A stretch of DNA of 64,000 bases, taken from positions 1,825,001-1,889,000 of the forward strand of contig NZ_CP053746.1 in assembly GCF_013201545.1 (NCBI RefSeq), given 5' to 3'. Each line of letters starts with the position of its first letter. The first letter of the stretch is position 1. Source of the stretch: Pseudomonas graminis (lineage in GTDB: Bacteria > Pseudomonadota > Gammaproteobacteria > Pseudomonadales > Pseudomonadaceae). A program made the position numbers and the translations under genes. This document shows, piece by piece, positions 54,442 to 62,784 of the stretch. The notes under the pieces are model-generated. The model was not told the origin of the DNA. It saw only the letters and a list, made by a program, of their open reading frames with translations, and did no database searches.

Positions 54442-55590
54442 ATGCCGTTGCCGTCCATGAAAGACCAGTTCGCCGCCCTGATCGCCGCGCCGTCTGTGAG
54501 CTGTACGCAGCTCGCGCTCGACCAGTCCAATCGCGCCGTCATTGACCTGCTGGCGGGCTGGCTGGGCGATCTGGGTTTCGCCTGCGACATCCAGCAGGTA
54601 AGCCCCGGCAAGTTCAATCTGCTGGCGACGTATGGAACTGGCCCCGGCGGGCTGGTGCTGGCGGGCCACAGCGATACCGTTCCTTACGACGATGCATTGT
54701 GGAAGACCGATCCGCTGAAGCTGACCGAAGTCGACGGCAACTGGGTAGGACTGGGCAGCTGCGACATGAAGGGCTTTTTCGCGCTGGCCATCGAGGCGCT
54801 TCAACCGCTGCTCGATCAGCCGTTCAAGCAGCCGCTGATCATTCTCGCCACCTGCGACGAAGAAAGCTCGATGGCCGGTGCCAAGGCATTGGCTGCGGCG
54901 GACGGTGTGCTGGGTCGCGCGGCGGTTATTGGCGAGCCGACGCGCCTCAAGCCGGTCCGCCTGCACAAGGGCGTGATGATGGAGCGCATCGAGATTCTCG
55001 GCCGCAGCGGTCACTCCTCTGACCCGAGCCTGGGGCGTAGCGCCCTTGAAGCCATGTACGACGCCATCGGCGAGCTTAAAGGCCTGCGCCGCCAATGGCA
55101 GGAGCAACACCGCAATCCGCAGTTCAGCGTGCCGCAACCGACCCTGAACTTCGGCTGCATCCATGGCGGCGACAACCCGAACCGGATCTGCGGGCAATGC
55201 TCGCTGGAGTTCGACCTGCGCCCGCTGCCGGGCATGGACCCTGAAGTGCTGCGCGCGGCGATTCGGCAGAAGCTGCAACCCGTTGCCGAACTCCATCAGG
55301 TGCAGATCGATTACGCGCCACTGTTTTCGGAAGTCTCACCGTTTGAAGAAAGCGCCGACGCGGAACTGGTGCGAATCGCCGAGCGTTTGACCGGTCATAC
55401 GGCCGAAGCAGTGGCATTTGGCACCGAAGCGCCTTATCTTCAGCGCCTTGGTTGCGAAACCATCGTGATGGGGCCCGGGGACATTGCCTGCGCGCACCAG
55501 CCCGGTGAGTATCTTGAAATGTCACGTTTGCAGCCTACAGTGCGTCTGTTACGTCAATTGATCGAACATTACTGCCTGGCTACCCCTTGA
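54442..55590 (+). CDS. argE: Acetylornithine deacetylase
   Basis: A 382-residue M20 family metallohydrolase that yields ornithine from N-acetylornithine. Metal ligands are in LAGHSDTVPYDD, LGSCDMKGFFALAIEA and TCDEESSMAGAKAL; GEPTRLKPVRLHKG starts the dimerisation domain. Pseudomonas also recycle acetyl groups through ArgJ, so ArgE may be auxiliary. 149 bases and a leader peptide separate it from argA. Confidence 0.92.
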   Translation: MPLPSMKDQFAALIAAPSVSCTQLALDQSNRAVIDLLAGWLGDLGFACDIQQVSPGKFNLLATYGTGPGGLVLAGHSDTVPYDDALWKTDPLKLTEVDGNWVGLGSCDMKGFFALAIEALQPLLDQPFKQPLIILATCDEESSMAGAKALAAADGVLGRAAVIGEPTRLKPVRLHKGVMMERIEILGRSGHSSDPSLGRSALEAMYDAIGELKGLRRQWQEQHRNPQFSVPQPTLNFGCIHGGDNPNRICGQCSLEFDLRPLPGMDPEVLRAAIRQKLQPVAELHQVQIDYAPLFSEVSPFEESADAELVRIAERLTGHTAEAVAFGTEAPYLQRLGCETIVMGPGDIACAHQPGEYLEMSRLQPTVRLLRQLIEHYCLATP

Positions 55591-55634
55591 GTGCACCCAG
55601 GTGCTGCATGAGGCAGGGCCTGTCTCAGAATCAA

Positions 55635-55737
55635 CCGAAAAGGAGAGTACGCGTGTTGCGATGCCTGTTCCGACGATAAAGCTCATGCCGTCTTGAGTGT
55701 TTCCACCCTTCGTCCATCCACTACAGGCTCCTTTCGG
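55635..55737 (+). promoter_or_regulatory. Predicted leader structure controlling argA translation
   Basis: CCGAAAAGGAG (55635-55645), which contains the leader-peptide Shine-Dalgarno, is complementary to CTCCTTTCGG (55728-55737), just before the argA ATG, over ten base pairs with a single bulged A. The pairing would hide the leader site and the argA start region together. Seen directly in the sequence; regulatory meaning is inferred. Confidence 0.5.
55653..55679 (+). CDS. Putative arginine-rich leader peptide MLRCLFRR upstream of argA
   Basis: A GTG start seven bases after a strong AAGGAG site, then eight codons including three CGA arginine codons (two just before the TAA). It lies 61 bases before argA, the first enzyme of arginine synthesis. 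Short leader ORFs rich in the end product's codon are the classical sign of attenuation or stalling control. Alternative: an ATG at 55661 in another frame (11 codons, no arginine) with poorer spacing. Confidence 0.5.
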   Translation: MLRCLFRR

Positions 55738-55739
55738 AT

Positions 55740-57038
55740 ATGCCCGATTACGTTAATTGGCTCCGCCACGCGTCTCCCTACATCAATGCCCACCGGGATT
55801 GCACGTTCGTCGTCATGCTTCCAGGCGATGGCGTCGAGCACCCGAACTTCGGCAACATCGTCCACGACCTCGTGTTGCTGCACAGCCTCGGCGTGCGCCT
55901 CGTACTGGTTTACGGCTCCCGCCCGCAGATCGAAAGCCGCTTGCAGGCCCGTGGCCTGACGCCGCATTTTCATCACGACATGCGCGTGACCGATTTCGCC
56001 ACCCTCGAATGCGTGATCGACGCCGTCGGCGCCCTGCGCATCGCCATCGAAGCGCGTTTGTCGATGGACATGGCCGCCTCGCCGATGCAGGGCTCGCGAT
56101 TGCGCGTCACAGGCGGCAACTTCGTCACGGCGCGCCCGATCGGCGTCCTTGAGGGCGTCGATTTCCAACACACCGGTGAAGTACGCCGCATCGACCGCAA
56201 GGGCATCAGCCGGCTGCTCGACGAACGCTCCATCGTGTTGCTGTCACCGCTGGGGTATTCGCCCACTGGCGAGATTTTCAACCTTGCCTGCGAAGACGTT
56301 GCGACGCGTGCGGCGATTGATCTGGGGGCGGAAAAGCTGCTGTTGTTTGGCGCCGAGTCAGGCCTGCTGGACGAGCAGGGCCGATTGGTCCGTGAGCTGC
56401 GTCCACAACAGGTCCCCGCGCACCTTCAGCGGCTGGGCAGCAACTACCAGGCAGAGCTGCTGGATGCGGCGGCTCAGGCCTGTCGCGGTGGTGTGGCGCG
56501 CAGCCATATCGTCAGCTACGCCGAAGATGGCGCGCTGCTCTCGGAGCTGTTCACCCGCGCCGGTGGCGGCACACTGGTGGCCCAGGAGCAGTTCGAACTG
56601 GTGCGCGAAGCGTCGATTGGCGACGTTGGCGGGCTCATCGACCTCATCACGCCGCTTGAAGAGCAGGGCATCCTGGTGCGTCGTTCGCGGGAAGTGCTTG
56701 AGCGTGAAATCGAGCAGTTCAGCGTGGTTGAGCGCGAAGGCCTGATCATCGCCTGCGCGGCGCTGTACCCGATTGCCGATTCCGAGACGGGTGAGTTGGC
56801 CTGTTTGGCGGTTAACCCGGAATACCGTCACGGCGGGCGCGGCGACGAACTGCTCGAACGCATCGAAGAACGCGCCCGGGCGCTGGGTCTGAAAACCCTG
56901 TTCGTCCTCACCACGCGCACCGCCCACTGGTTCCAGGAGCGCGGTTTCGAGGCCAGCAGCGTTGATCGCCTGCCCAGCGCACGTGCGTCGCTCTACAACT
57001 ACCAGCGTAATTCGAAGATTTTCGAGAAGGCGATCTAA
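55740..57038 (+). CDS. argA: N-acetylglutamate synthase
   Basis: A 432-residue classical ArgA. The amino-acid-kinase-like domain (residues 1-280; VVMLPGDGVEHPNFGNIVHDL, LVYGSRPQIESRL) binds arginine as feedback inhibitor, and the C-terminal GNAT domain (about 290-432; YPIADSETGELACLAVNPEYRHGG) acetylates glutamate. It commits carbon to arginine. No good ribosome site lies right before the ATG; the bases there (GGCTCCTTTCGGAT) are complementary to the leader Shine-Dalgarno. A terminator follows. Confidence 0.96.
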   Translation: MPDYVNWLRHASPYINAHRDCTFVVMLPGDGVEHPNFGNIVHDLVLLHSLGVRLVLVYGSRPQIESRLQARGLTPHFHHDMRVTDFATLECVIDAVGALRIAIEARLSMDMAASPMQGSRLRVTGGNFVTARPIGVLEGVDFQHTGEVRRIDRKGISRLLDERSIVLLSPLGYSPTGEIFNLACEDVATRAAIDLGAEKLLLFGAESGLLDEQGRLVRELRPQQVPAHLQRLGSNYQAELLDAAAQACRGGVARSHIVSYAEDGALLSELFTRAGGGTLVAQEQFELVREASIGDVGGLIDLITPLEEQGILVRRSREVLEREIEQFSVVEREGLIIACAALYPIADSETGELACLAVNPEYRHGGRGDELLERIEERARALGLKTLFVLTTRTAHWFQERGFEASSVDRLPSARASLYNYQRNSKIFEKAI

Positions 57039-57050
57039 GCGAGTTGCATC

Positions 57051-57083
57051 AGGGTCTGCCGCTTTCGCGAGCAGGCCCTTTTA
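57051..57083 (+). terminator. Terminator after argA
   Basis: AGGGTCTGC and GCAGGCCCT pair with one wobble around an 11-base loop, then TTTTA. Lies between argA and the convergent gshA. Confidence 0.75.
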
Positions 57084-57105
57084 CAACATCTTGAACAGCC
57101 TCGCG

Positions 57106-58692
57106 TCAGTTACTGATCGCCAGAATGCTCGCCTGATACGCACCCACAAACGTGTCGAAATCCACTTTCTCTTCGGTCTGTTCCAGCTCCGCCTGCTGGG
57201 CCAGGGACTCGCGTGCCTTGCTTTCGAAAGAGGTCTGCTCTTCGGCGCTCAGCGGATTACTGCGGAAATGATCAGCGTGAACCTGTGACTGGCGCAGCGA
57301 GAAGGCCGTGAAGCCTTCCTTATGCTCAGTCATCGCTGCGAGCACCTGTGCCGAAGGCGTCAGGGAGGCGTCCGCCACTTTCGCTCGCTGAACGTCCAGC
57401 GATTTGACGTGCTGATCCGTGCCGTGGCTGGCGTCGAGCAGTTCACAGATCGGCCTGATCGTGTCCAGCATCTCGTTGGCCCAGACTTTCAGATCAATCG
57501 TCGTGTCGTTGCGGTTCAGTTGCAGGCCTGGGCGGCGACCTTCCTTGACCACGGTCAGGAAGTTCGTGCTGGCGTTGCAGCACTCGTTGCTCGCCAGTTG
57601 CGGGCTGTCGTGCAGTGCGCAGTACAGAATGAACGCATCAATGAAGCGCGATTGCTGAAGGTCGATGCCCACCGGCAGGAACGGGTTGATGTCCAGGCAG
57701 CGAACTTCCACGTACTGCACGCCGCGCGCCACCAGCGCCTGAATCGGACGTTCGCCGGAATAAGTCACGCGTTTCGGACGGATCGTCGAGTAATACTCGT
57801 TCTCGATCTGCAGCACGTTGGTGTTGAGCTGAATCCACTCGCCATCCTTGTGCGTGCCGATTTCAACGTAAGGCGCGTAGGGCGTTGCCACTGCACGGCG
57901 CAGGCTGTCGGTGTAGGTCAGCAGGTCGTTGTAGCAAGGCGTCAGATCCGCCTGGGCATTGCTCTGGTAACCCAGATCGCTCATCCGCAGGCTGGTGGCG
58001 TAAGGCAGATACAGCGTCTCGGCGTCGAACTGCTCCAGCTGATGCGAGCGGCCGCGCAGGAAGCTCGCGTCCAGGGCCGGCGACGCGCCGAACAGGTACA
58101 TCAGCAGCCAGCTGTAACGGCGGAAGTTGCGGATCAGGCCGATATAGCTTTCCGACTGGAAATCACGGTCACTGCCTTCGAATTTCGCGTCCTGCCTGAG
58201 CACGGGCCAGATGGCTTCGGGCAGCGAGAAGTTGTAATGAATGCCGGCGATGCACTGCATGGTTTTGCCGTAACGCAAGGCAAGGCCCTGACGATAGACA
58301 TATTTCAGCTTGCCGATATTGGAGGTGCCGTAATAGGCGATCGGGATATCCGCTTCGGCCGGCAGCGGGCACGGCATCGAAGGGCTCCAGATGTATTCGC
58401 TACCCAGTTTGCTGTACGCGAAGCGATGAATCTTCTCAAGGCTTTCCAGCGTGTCGGCAGGGTTGGCCAGGGCCGGAGTGATGAACTCCAGCAAAGACTC
58501 GGAGTAATCGGTGGTGATTTGCTCATTGGTCAGCGCCGCGCCGAGGGCTTCCGGGTGCGGGGTTTGTGCCAGGCGGCCTTCGCCCGTAACGCGCAGGCAT
58601 TCACGCTCGATGCCATGCAAGCACTTCTCCAGAAGGGAGAGGTTGGAGTGCTCGCCAAGCAGAGTCAGGCGGCGGTTGAGAAGTTCGCTCAA
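57106..58692 (-). CDS. gshA: Glutamate-cysteine ligase
   Basis: A 528-residue class I enzyme, first step of glutathione synthesis. [16 protein letters not shown], the SPSMPCPLP loop, [21 protein letters not shown] and [14 protein letters not shown] are diagnostic. The open frame goes to a GTG at 58707, but AAGGA sits seven bases before the in-frame TTG at 58692 and the resulting start, [13 protein letters not shown], agrees with the P. aeruginosa protein as I recall it (MSDLLSRR..., 527 residues). TTG is therefore taken. Confidence 0.94.
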   Translation of the reverse strand: MSELLNRRLTLLGEHSNLSLLEKCLHGIERECLRVTGEGRLAQTPHPEALGAALTNEQITTDYSESLLEFITPALANPADTLESLEKIHRFAYSKLGSEYIWSPSMPCPLPAEADIPIAYYGTSNIGKLKYVYRQGLALRYGKTMQCIAGIHYNFSLPEAIWPVLRQDAKFEGSDRDFQSESYIGLIRNFRRYSWLLMYLFGASPALDASFLRGRSHQLEQFDAETLYLPYATSLRMSDLGYQSNAQADLTPCYNDLLTYTDSLRRAVATPYAPYVEIGTHKDGEWIQLNTNVLQIENEYYSTIRPKRVTYSGERPIQALVARGVQYVEVRCLDINPFLPVGIDLQQSRFIDAFILYCALHDSPQLASNECCNASTNFLTVVKEGRRPGLQLNRNDTTIDLKVWANEMLDTIRPICELLDASHGTDQHVKSLDVQRAKVADASLTPSAQVLAAMTEHKEGFTAFSLRQSQVHADHFRSNPLSAEEQTSFESKARESLAQQAELEQTEEKVDFDTFVGAYQASILAISN

Positions 58693-58832
58693 GTTGGAAT
58701 CCTTCACGCGTCAGTCGGCCCTATATGGGGGCGATATGGCGGTCTACAAGGGTGAAGAAAGGAACTGGCGTTTTCGCCTCGTCGATGGCCCTAACGCCGA
58801 TGCCCGTCGCTGATCGTTCCTACTAGGAAATC

Positions 58833-58867
58833 AGAAAATTTCGACACTGCTGAACAGTGCCGAAATT
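58833..58867 (-). terminator. Terminator of the tex-thioesterase operon
   Basis: On the minus strand, AATTTCGGCACTG, a five-base loop, CAGTGTCGAAATT (one G-U pair), then TTTTC. Begins 22 bases after the thioesterase stop. Confidence 0.85.
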
Positions 58868-58889
58868 AACTCATAACGCTATCGGACAG

Positions 58890-59273
58890 CTAGACGATCG
58901 CGAACGTGCCCTGCGCTTTGGCAACCAGCTTGTCGTTCTGGCGAACGTCAGCTTCAACCACCAGCGTTCGGCGTCCGGCATGCAGCACCGTGCTGGTGCA
59001 GATGACTTCGCCCTCGGCCACGGCGCGCATGTAATTAATCTTGCATTCCACGGTGACGCTTTGCTTGTCGAAGCCGTGGGCGCTGGAGCAGGCCAGGCCC
59101 ATGGTGATGTCGACCAGACTGAACAGCGCGCCGCCATGCATAACGTTGCCGCGATTGCGCAGGTGTGGCTCCAGCGGCAAGGCCACCACAGCAACGCCTT
59201 CGTCCAGTTGCACCACTCGGCATCCGAGCGTCTTGAAGTAGGCGCTCTGGGTCAGTTCGTCAGGGATATCCAT
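58890..59273 (-). CDS. PaaI-type hotdog thioesterase
   Basis: A 127-residue single hotdog-domain protein. NVMHGGALFSLVDITMGLA is the family motif, with the nucleophile-side aspartate, and INYMRAVAEGEVICTSTVL continues the domain. It should hydrolyse an acyl-CoA of unknown identity. The ATG shares one base with the tex stop (TGATG), and the pair is conserved in Pseudomonas (PA5202-PA5201). Confidence 0.92.
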   Translation of the reverse strand: MDIPDELTQSAYFKTLGCRVVQLDEGVAVVALPLEPHLRNRGNVMHGGALFSLVDITMGLACSSAHGFDKQSVTVECKINYMRAVAEGEVICTSTVLHAGRRTLVVEADVRQNDKLVAKAQGTFAIV

Positions 59274-61597
59274 CAGCGCTTCTTCAGTTGCTTGGCGTTG
59301 GCGAACAGCGACGCCATCGGGTTATTGCTCGGCGCCGGGGTGGCGGCTTCCTTGCGAGGGGCATTGCTTTGCTGCTGACGCGGCGCGGCTCCCGGACGGG
59401 CACCGCGAGCGCCATCTACTTTCTCACCCGGTGTATCGCTCATGCGCATCGACAGACCCACGCGCTTACGCGGGATGTCCACCTCCATCACCTTGACCTT
59501 CACCACATCGCCGGCTTTGACCGCCTCGCGTGGGTCCTTGATGAACTTCTCCGAAAGCGCGGAGATATGCACCAAACCGTCCTGATGCACGCCGATATCA
59601 ACGAACGCGCCAAAGTTGGTGACGTTGGTGACCACGCCTTCGAGGATCATGCCCGGCTGAAGGTCCTTCAAGTCCTCAACGCCGTCCTGGAACTCGGCGG
59701 TCTTGAAGCCCGGACGCGGATCCCGGCCTGGCTTTTCCAGCTCTTGAAGGATGTCGGTGACGGTCGGCAGGCCGAAGGTTTCGTCTGTGAATTTCTTCGG
59801 ATCGAGACGCTTCAGGAAACTCGCGTCGCCGATCAGCGAGCGGATGTCGCGATCGGTCTGGGCGGCAATGCGTTGCACCAGCGGATACGCCTCAGGGTGT
59901 ACGGCTGACGAGTCCAGCGGGTTGTCACCGTTCATCACGCGCAGAAAGCCTGCAGCCTGCTCGAAGGTTTTCTCGCCCAGACGCGGGACTTTCTTCAGCG
60001 CAGCGCGGGTTTTGAACGCGCCGTTCTGGTCGCGGTGGGAAACGATGTTCTGCGCCAGCGTGGTGTTAAGGCCGGAAATCCGCGCCAGCAGGGCCACGGA
60101 AGCGGTGTTCACATCCACACCGACGGCGTTCACGCAGTCTTCCACCACTGCGTCGAGGCCGCGGGCCAGCTTCAGCTGCGATACGTCATGCTGGTACTGG
60201 CCAACGCCGATGGATTTCGGGTCGATTTTCACCAGTTCGGCGAGCGGGTCCTGCAGGCGGCGGGCGATGGACACGGCGCCGCGGATCGAAACGTCGAGGT
60301 CCGGGAATTCCTTGGCGGCGAGTTCCGACGCCGAGTACACCGAAGCGCCGGCTTCGGAGACCATGACTTTGGTCATCTTCAGGCCTGGGTACTTTTTGAT
60401 CAGATCGCCGGCCAGCTTGTCGGTTTCGCGGCTGGCAGTGCCGTTGCCGATCGCGATCAGGTCAACCGAGTGCTTGGCGCACAGGGCAGCCAGCACGGCG
60501 ATGGTCTGATCCCACTGGTTTTTCGGTACGTGCGGGTAAACCGTGGCGTAGTCCAGCAATTTGCCGGTGGAATCGACCACGGCGACCTTGCAGCCCGTGC
60601 GCAGGCCCGGGTCGAGGCCCAGCGTGGCGCGCGGCCCCGCAGGAGCGGCCAGCAACAGGTCGTGCAGGTTGTGAGCGAATACGTTGATCGCTTCGGTTTC
60701 AGCACCTTCGCGCAGCTCGCCGAGCAGGTCGGTTTCGAGGCTGGAGTACAGCTTGACCTTCCAGGTCCAGCGCACCACTTCAGCCAGCCATTTGTCCGCA
60801 GGGCGGTTCTGATTCTGCAGGCCGAAGCGCTCGCTGATCATCATCTCGCAGGGGTGCAGGGTGCCTGGCAGTTCTTCACCGACTTTCAGCGCCGAGCTCA
60901 GCACGCCCTCGTTGCGACCCCGGAAGATCGCCAACGCGCGGTGCGACGGCATGCTCTTGAGCGGCTCGTCATGTTCGAAGTAGTCGCGGAACTTGGCGCC
61001 TTCTTCCTCTTTACCTGGCACCACCCGGGCACTGATCACGGCCTCGTGCTTGAGGAAACTGCGCAGCTTTTCCAGCAGCGTCGCGTCTTCGGCAAAGCGC
61101 TCCATCAAAATGTATTTGGCGCCTTCAAGTACGGCCTTGACGTCGGCGAAGCCTTTTTCGGCATCGACGAAGCGCGCGGCTTCAGTTTCAGGGGACAGGG
61201 TCGGATCGTTGAAGATGCCGTCGGCCAGCTCGCCCAGGCCGGCTTCCAGTGCGATCTGGCCCTTAGTGCGGCGCTTCTGCTTATACGGCAGGTACAAGTC
61301 TTCAAGGCGGGTCTTGGTGTCGGCGAGCTTGATGTCGCGCGCCAGTTCAGGGGTCAGCTTGCCTTGCTCTTCGATGCTGGCAAGGATGCTGATGCGGCGC
61401 TCGTCGAGTTCGCGCAGGTAGCGCAGGCGCTCTTCCAGATGACGCAGTTGAGTGTCATCGAGGCTGCCAGTGACTTCCTTGCGGTAGCGAGCGATGAAAG
61501 GCACCGTTGAGCCTTCATCCAGCAGCGCTACGGCCGCTTCGACCTGTTGCGGGCGGACGCCGAGTTCCTCGGCGATGCGGCTGTTGATACTGTCCAT
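59273..61597 (-). CDS. tex: Tex, S1-domain RNA-binding transcription accessory protein
   Basis: A 774-residue Tex protein. N-terminal helical region with [20 protein letters not shown], a YqgF/RNase H-like domain ([18 protein letters not shown]), helix-hairpin-helix repeats ([19 protein letters not shown]) and a C-terminal S1 domain ([20 protein letters not shown]). A glutamine/alanine/arginine-rich tail follows. Tex binds nucleic acids and is often essential or linked to toxin expression. ATG 61597 gives the family start [14 protein letters not shown]. Confidence 0.96.
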   Translation of the reverse strand: MDSINSRIAEELGVRPQQVEAAVALLDEGSTVPFIARYRKEVTGSLDDTQLRHLEERLRYLRELDERRISILASIEEQGKLTPELARDIKLADTKTRLEDLYLPYKQKRRTKGQIALEAGLGELADGIFNDPTLSPETEAARFVDAEKGFADVKAVLEGAKYILMERFAEDATLLEKLRSFLKHEAVISARVVPGKEEEGAKFRDYFEHDEPLKSMPSHRALAIFRGRNEGVLSSALKVGEELPGTLHPCEMMISERFGLQNQNRPADKWLAEVVRWTWKVKLYSSLETDLLGELREGAETEAINVFAHNLHDLLLAAPAGPRATLGLDPGLRTGCKVAVVDSTGKLLDYATVYPHVPKNQWDQTIAVLAALCAKHSVDLIAIGNGTASRETDKLAGDLIKKYPGLKMTKVMVSEAGASVYSASELAAKEFPDLDVSIRGAVSIARRLQDPLAELVKIDPKSIGVGQYQHDVSQLKLARGLDAVVEDCVNAVGVDVNTASVALLARISGLNTTLAQNIVSHRDQNGAFKTRAALKKVPRLGEKTFEQAAGFLRVMNGDNPLDSSAVHPEAYPLVQRIAAQTDRDIRSLIGDASFLKRLDPKKFTDETFGLPTVTDILQELEKPGRDPRPGFKTAEFQDGVEDLKDLQPGMILEGVVTNVTNFGAFVDIGVHQDGLVHISALSEKFIKDPREAVKAGDVVKVKVMEVDIPRKRVGLSMRMSDTPGEKVDGARGARPGAAPRQQQSNAPRKEAATPAPSNNPMASLFANAKQLKKR

Positions 61598-61682
61598 AAA
61601 ACCACCTGGCAAATGTGTGTGCATAAAATCAGCGACTGGCGAACCGCCTTGAACGAGCGTTGCCTGACCTTGAAGGCGGCGC

Positions 61683-61688
61683 ATTATA
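61683..61688 (-). promoter_or_regulatory. -10 element for tex
   Basis: A perfect TATAAT on the minus strand, 85 bases before the tex ATG. No convincing -35 at 16-18 bases. Confidence 0.45.
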
Positions 61689-61877
61689 CCCAGTGAGCCC
61701 TGAATAGGGGATCGGCCCGTCGATACGCCGGTTTCAGCCCGCTCAGACGCTGTGAATTCCCCTCAGGCGACTGGACGAGAGCGCCCATGTGGAGTCAGGA
61801 AAAATCTGCTAACAATGCACACGGTGCGCATAACTGCAGCTACGCCATAATGCGCGCCGAGATCAAAGGAGCTTCCA

Positions 61878-62618
61878 ATGAGCAGCACTGCACAAACGGC
61901 TGAAGGCGAGAAAATCCTCATCGTTGACGATGACCCGGGCTTGAGCAGCCTGCTAGAACGCTTTTTCAACAGCAAGGGCTACCGCGCCCGGGCTGTGCCC
62001 AACGTGGAGCAAATGGATCGGCTGCTGGCGCGCGAAGTGTTCCACCTCGTGGTGCTGGACCTGATGCTGCCGGGCGAGGACGGCTTGTCCGCCTGCCGCC
62101 GTCTGCGCGCCGCGAACAATCAAGTCCCCATCATCATGTTGACCGCCAAGGGCGACGAGCTTAGCCGCATCAAGGGCCTTGAGCTCGGCGCCGACGACTA
62201 CCTCGCAAAACCTTTCAATCCTGACGAACTGATGGCTCGCGTCCGCGCCGTGCTGCGTCGTCAATCCGCACCCGTACCCGGCGCACCCGCCACCGAAGAC
62301 GAAACCGTCACCTTTGGCGATTACGCTCTGTCGCTCGCCACTCGCGAGCTCAAGCGCGGCGACGAAGTTCACATGCTCACCACCGGTGAATTCGCCGTGC
62401 TGAAGGCATTGGTCATGCATGCCCGTGAACCGTTGACGCGGGACAAACTGATGAACCTGGCCCGTGGCCGCGAATGGGACGCGCTGGAGCGCTCCATTGA
62501 CGTCCAGATCTCCCGCCTGCGTCGTCTGATTGAAGTGGACGCTGCCAAGCCGCGTTACATTCAGACGGTTTGGGGAGTGGGATATGTTTTCGTGCCAGAC
62601 GGTGCCAACAAGCAGTAA
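61878..62618 (+). CDS. ompR: Response regulator OmpR (AmgR)
   Basis: A 246-residue OmpR-type regulator. Receiver domain with acidic pocket IVDDDP and phospho-acceptor D61 in VVLDLMLPGEDG, and the conserved lysine in LAKPFNPDEL; a winged-helix output domain ends with DVQISRLRRLIEVD and YIQTVWGVGYVF. In P. aeruginosa the orthologue, AmgR, controls the response to membrane protein stress, including aminoglycoside tolerance. AAAGGAG precedes the ATG. envZ follows after 166 bases. Confidence 0.96.
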   Translation: MSSTAQTAEGEKILIVDDDPGLSSLLERFFNSKGYRARAVPNVEQMDRLLAREVFHLVVLDLMLPGEDGLSACRRLRAANNQVPIIMLTAKGDELSRIKGLELGADDYLAKPFNPDELMARVRAVLRRQSAPVPGAPATEDETVTFGDYALSLATRELKRGDEVHMLTTGEFAVLKALVMHAREPLTRDKLMNLARGREWDALERSIDVQISRLRRLIEVDAAKPRYIQTVWGVGYVFVPDGANKQ

Positions 62619-62784
62619 CAGCAAGTTCGACGGTAACCTGCCGGGCCAGTCTTACGCCCGCCTCCGTTAGCCAGTCACCTCAATGTTCGCGAAAGCGGCC
62701 ATTGGCGTGACTGGTTTTTGCTGTGTCATGTGTTCCGCAAATTCGCGAGCCCGCCTCGCTTCCGCAAAGTGTATAGCTGCTGTT

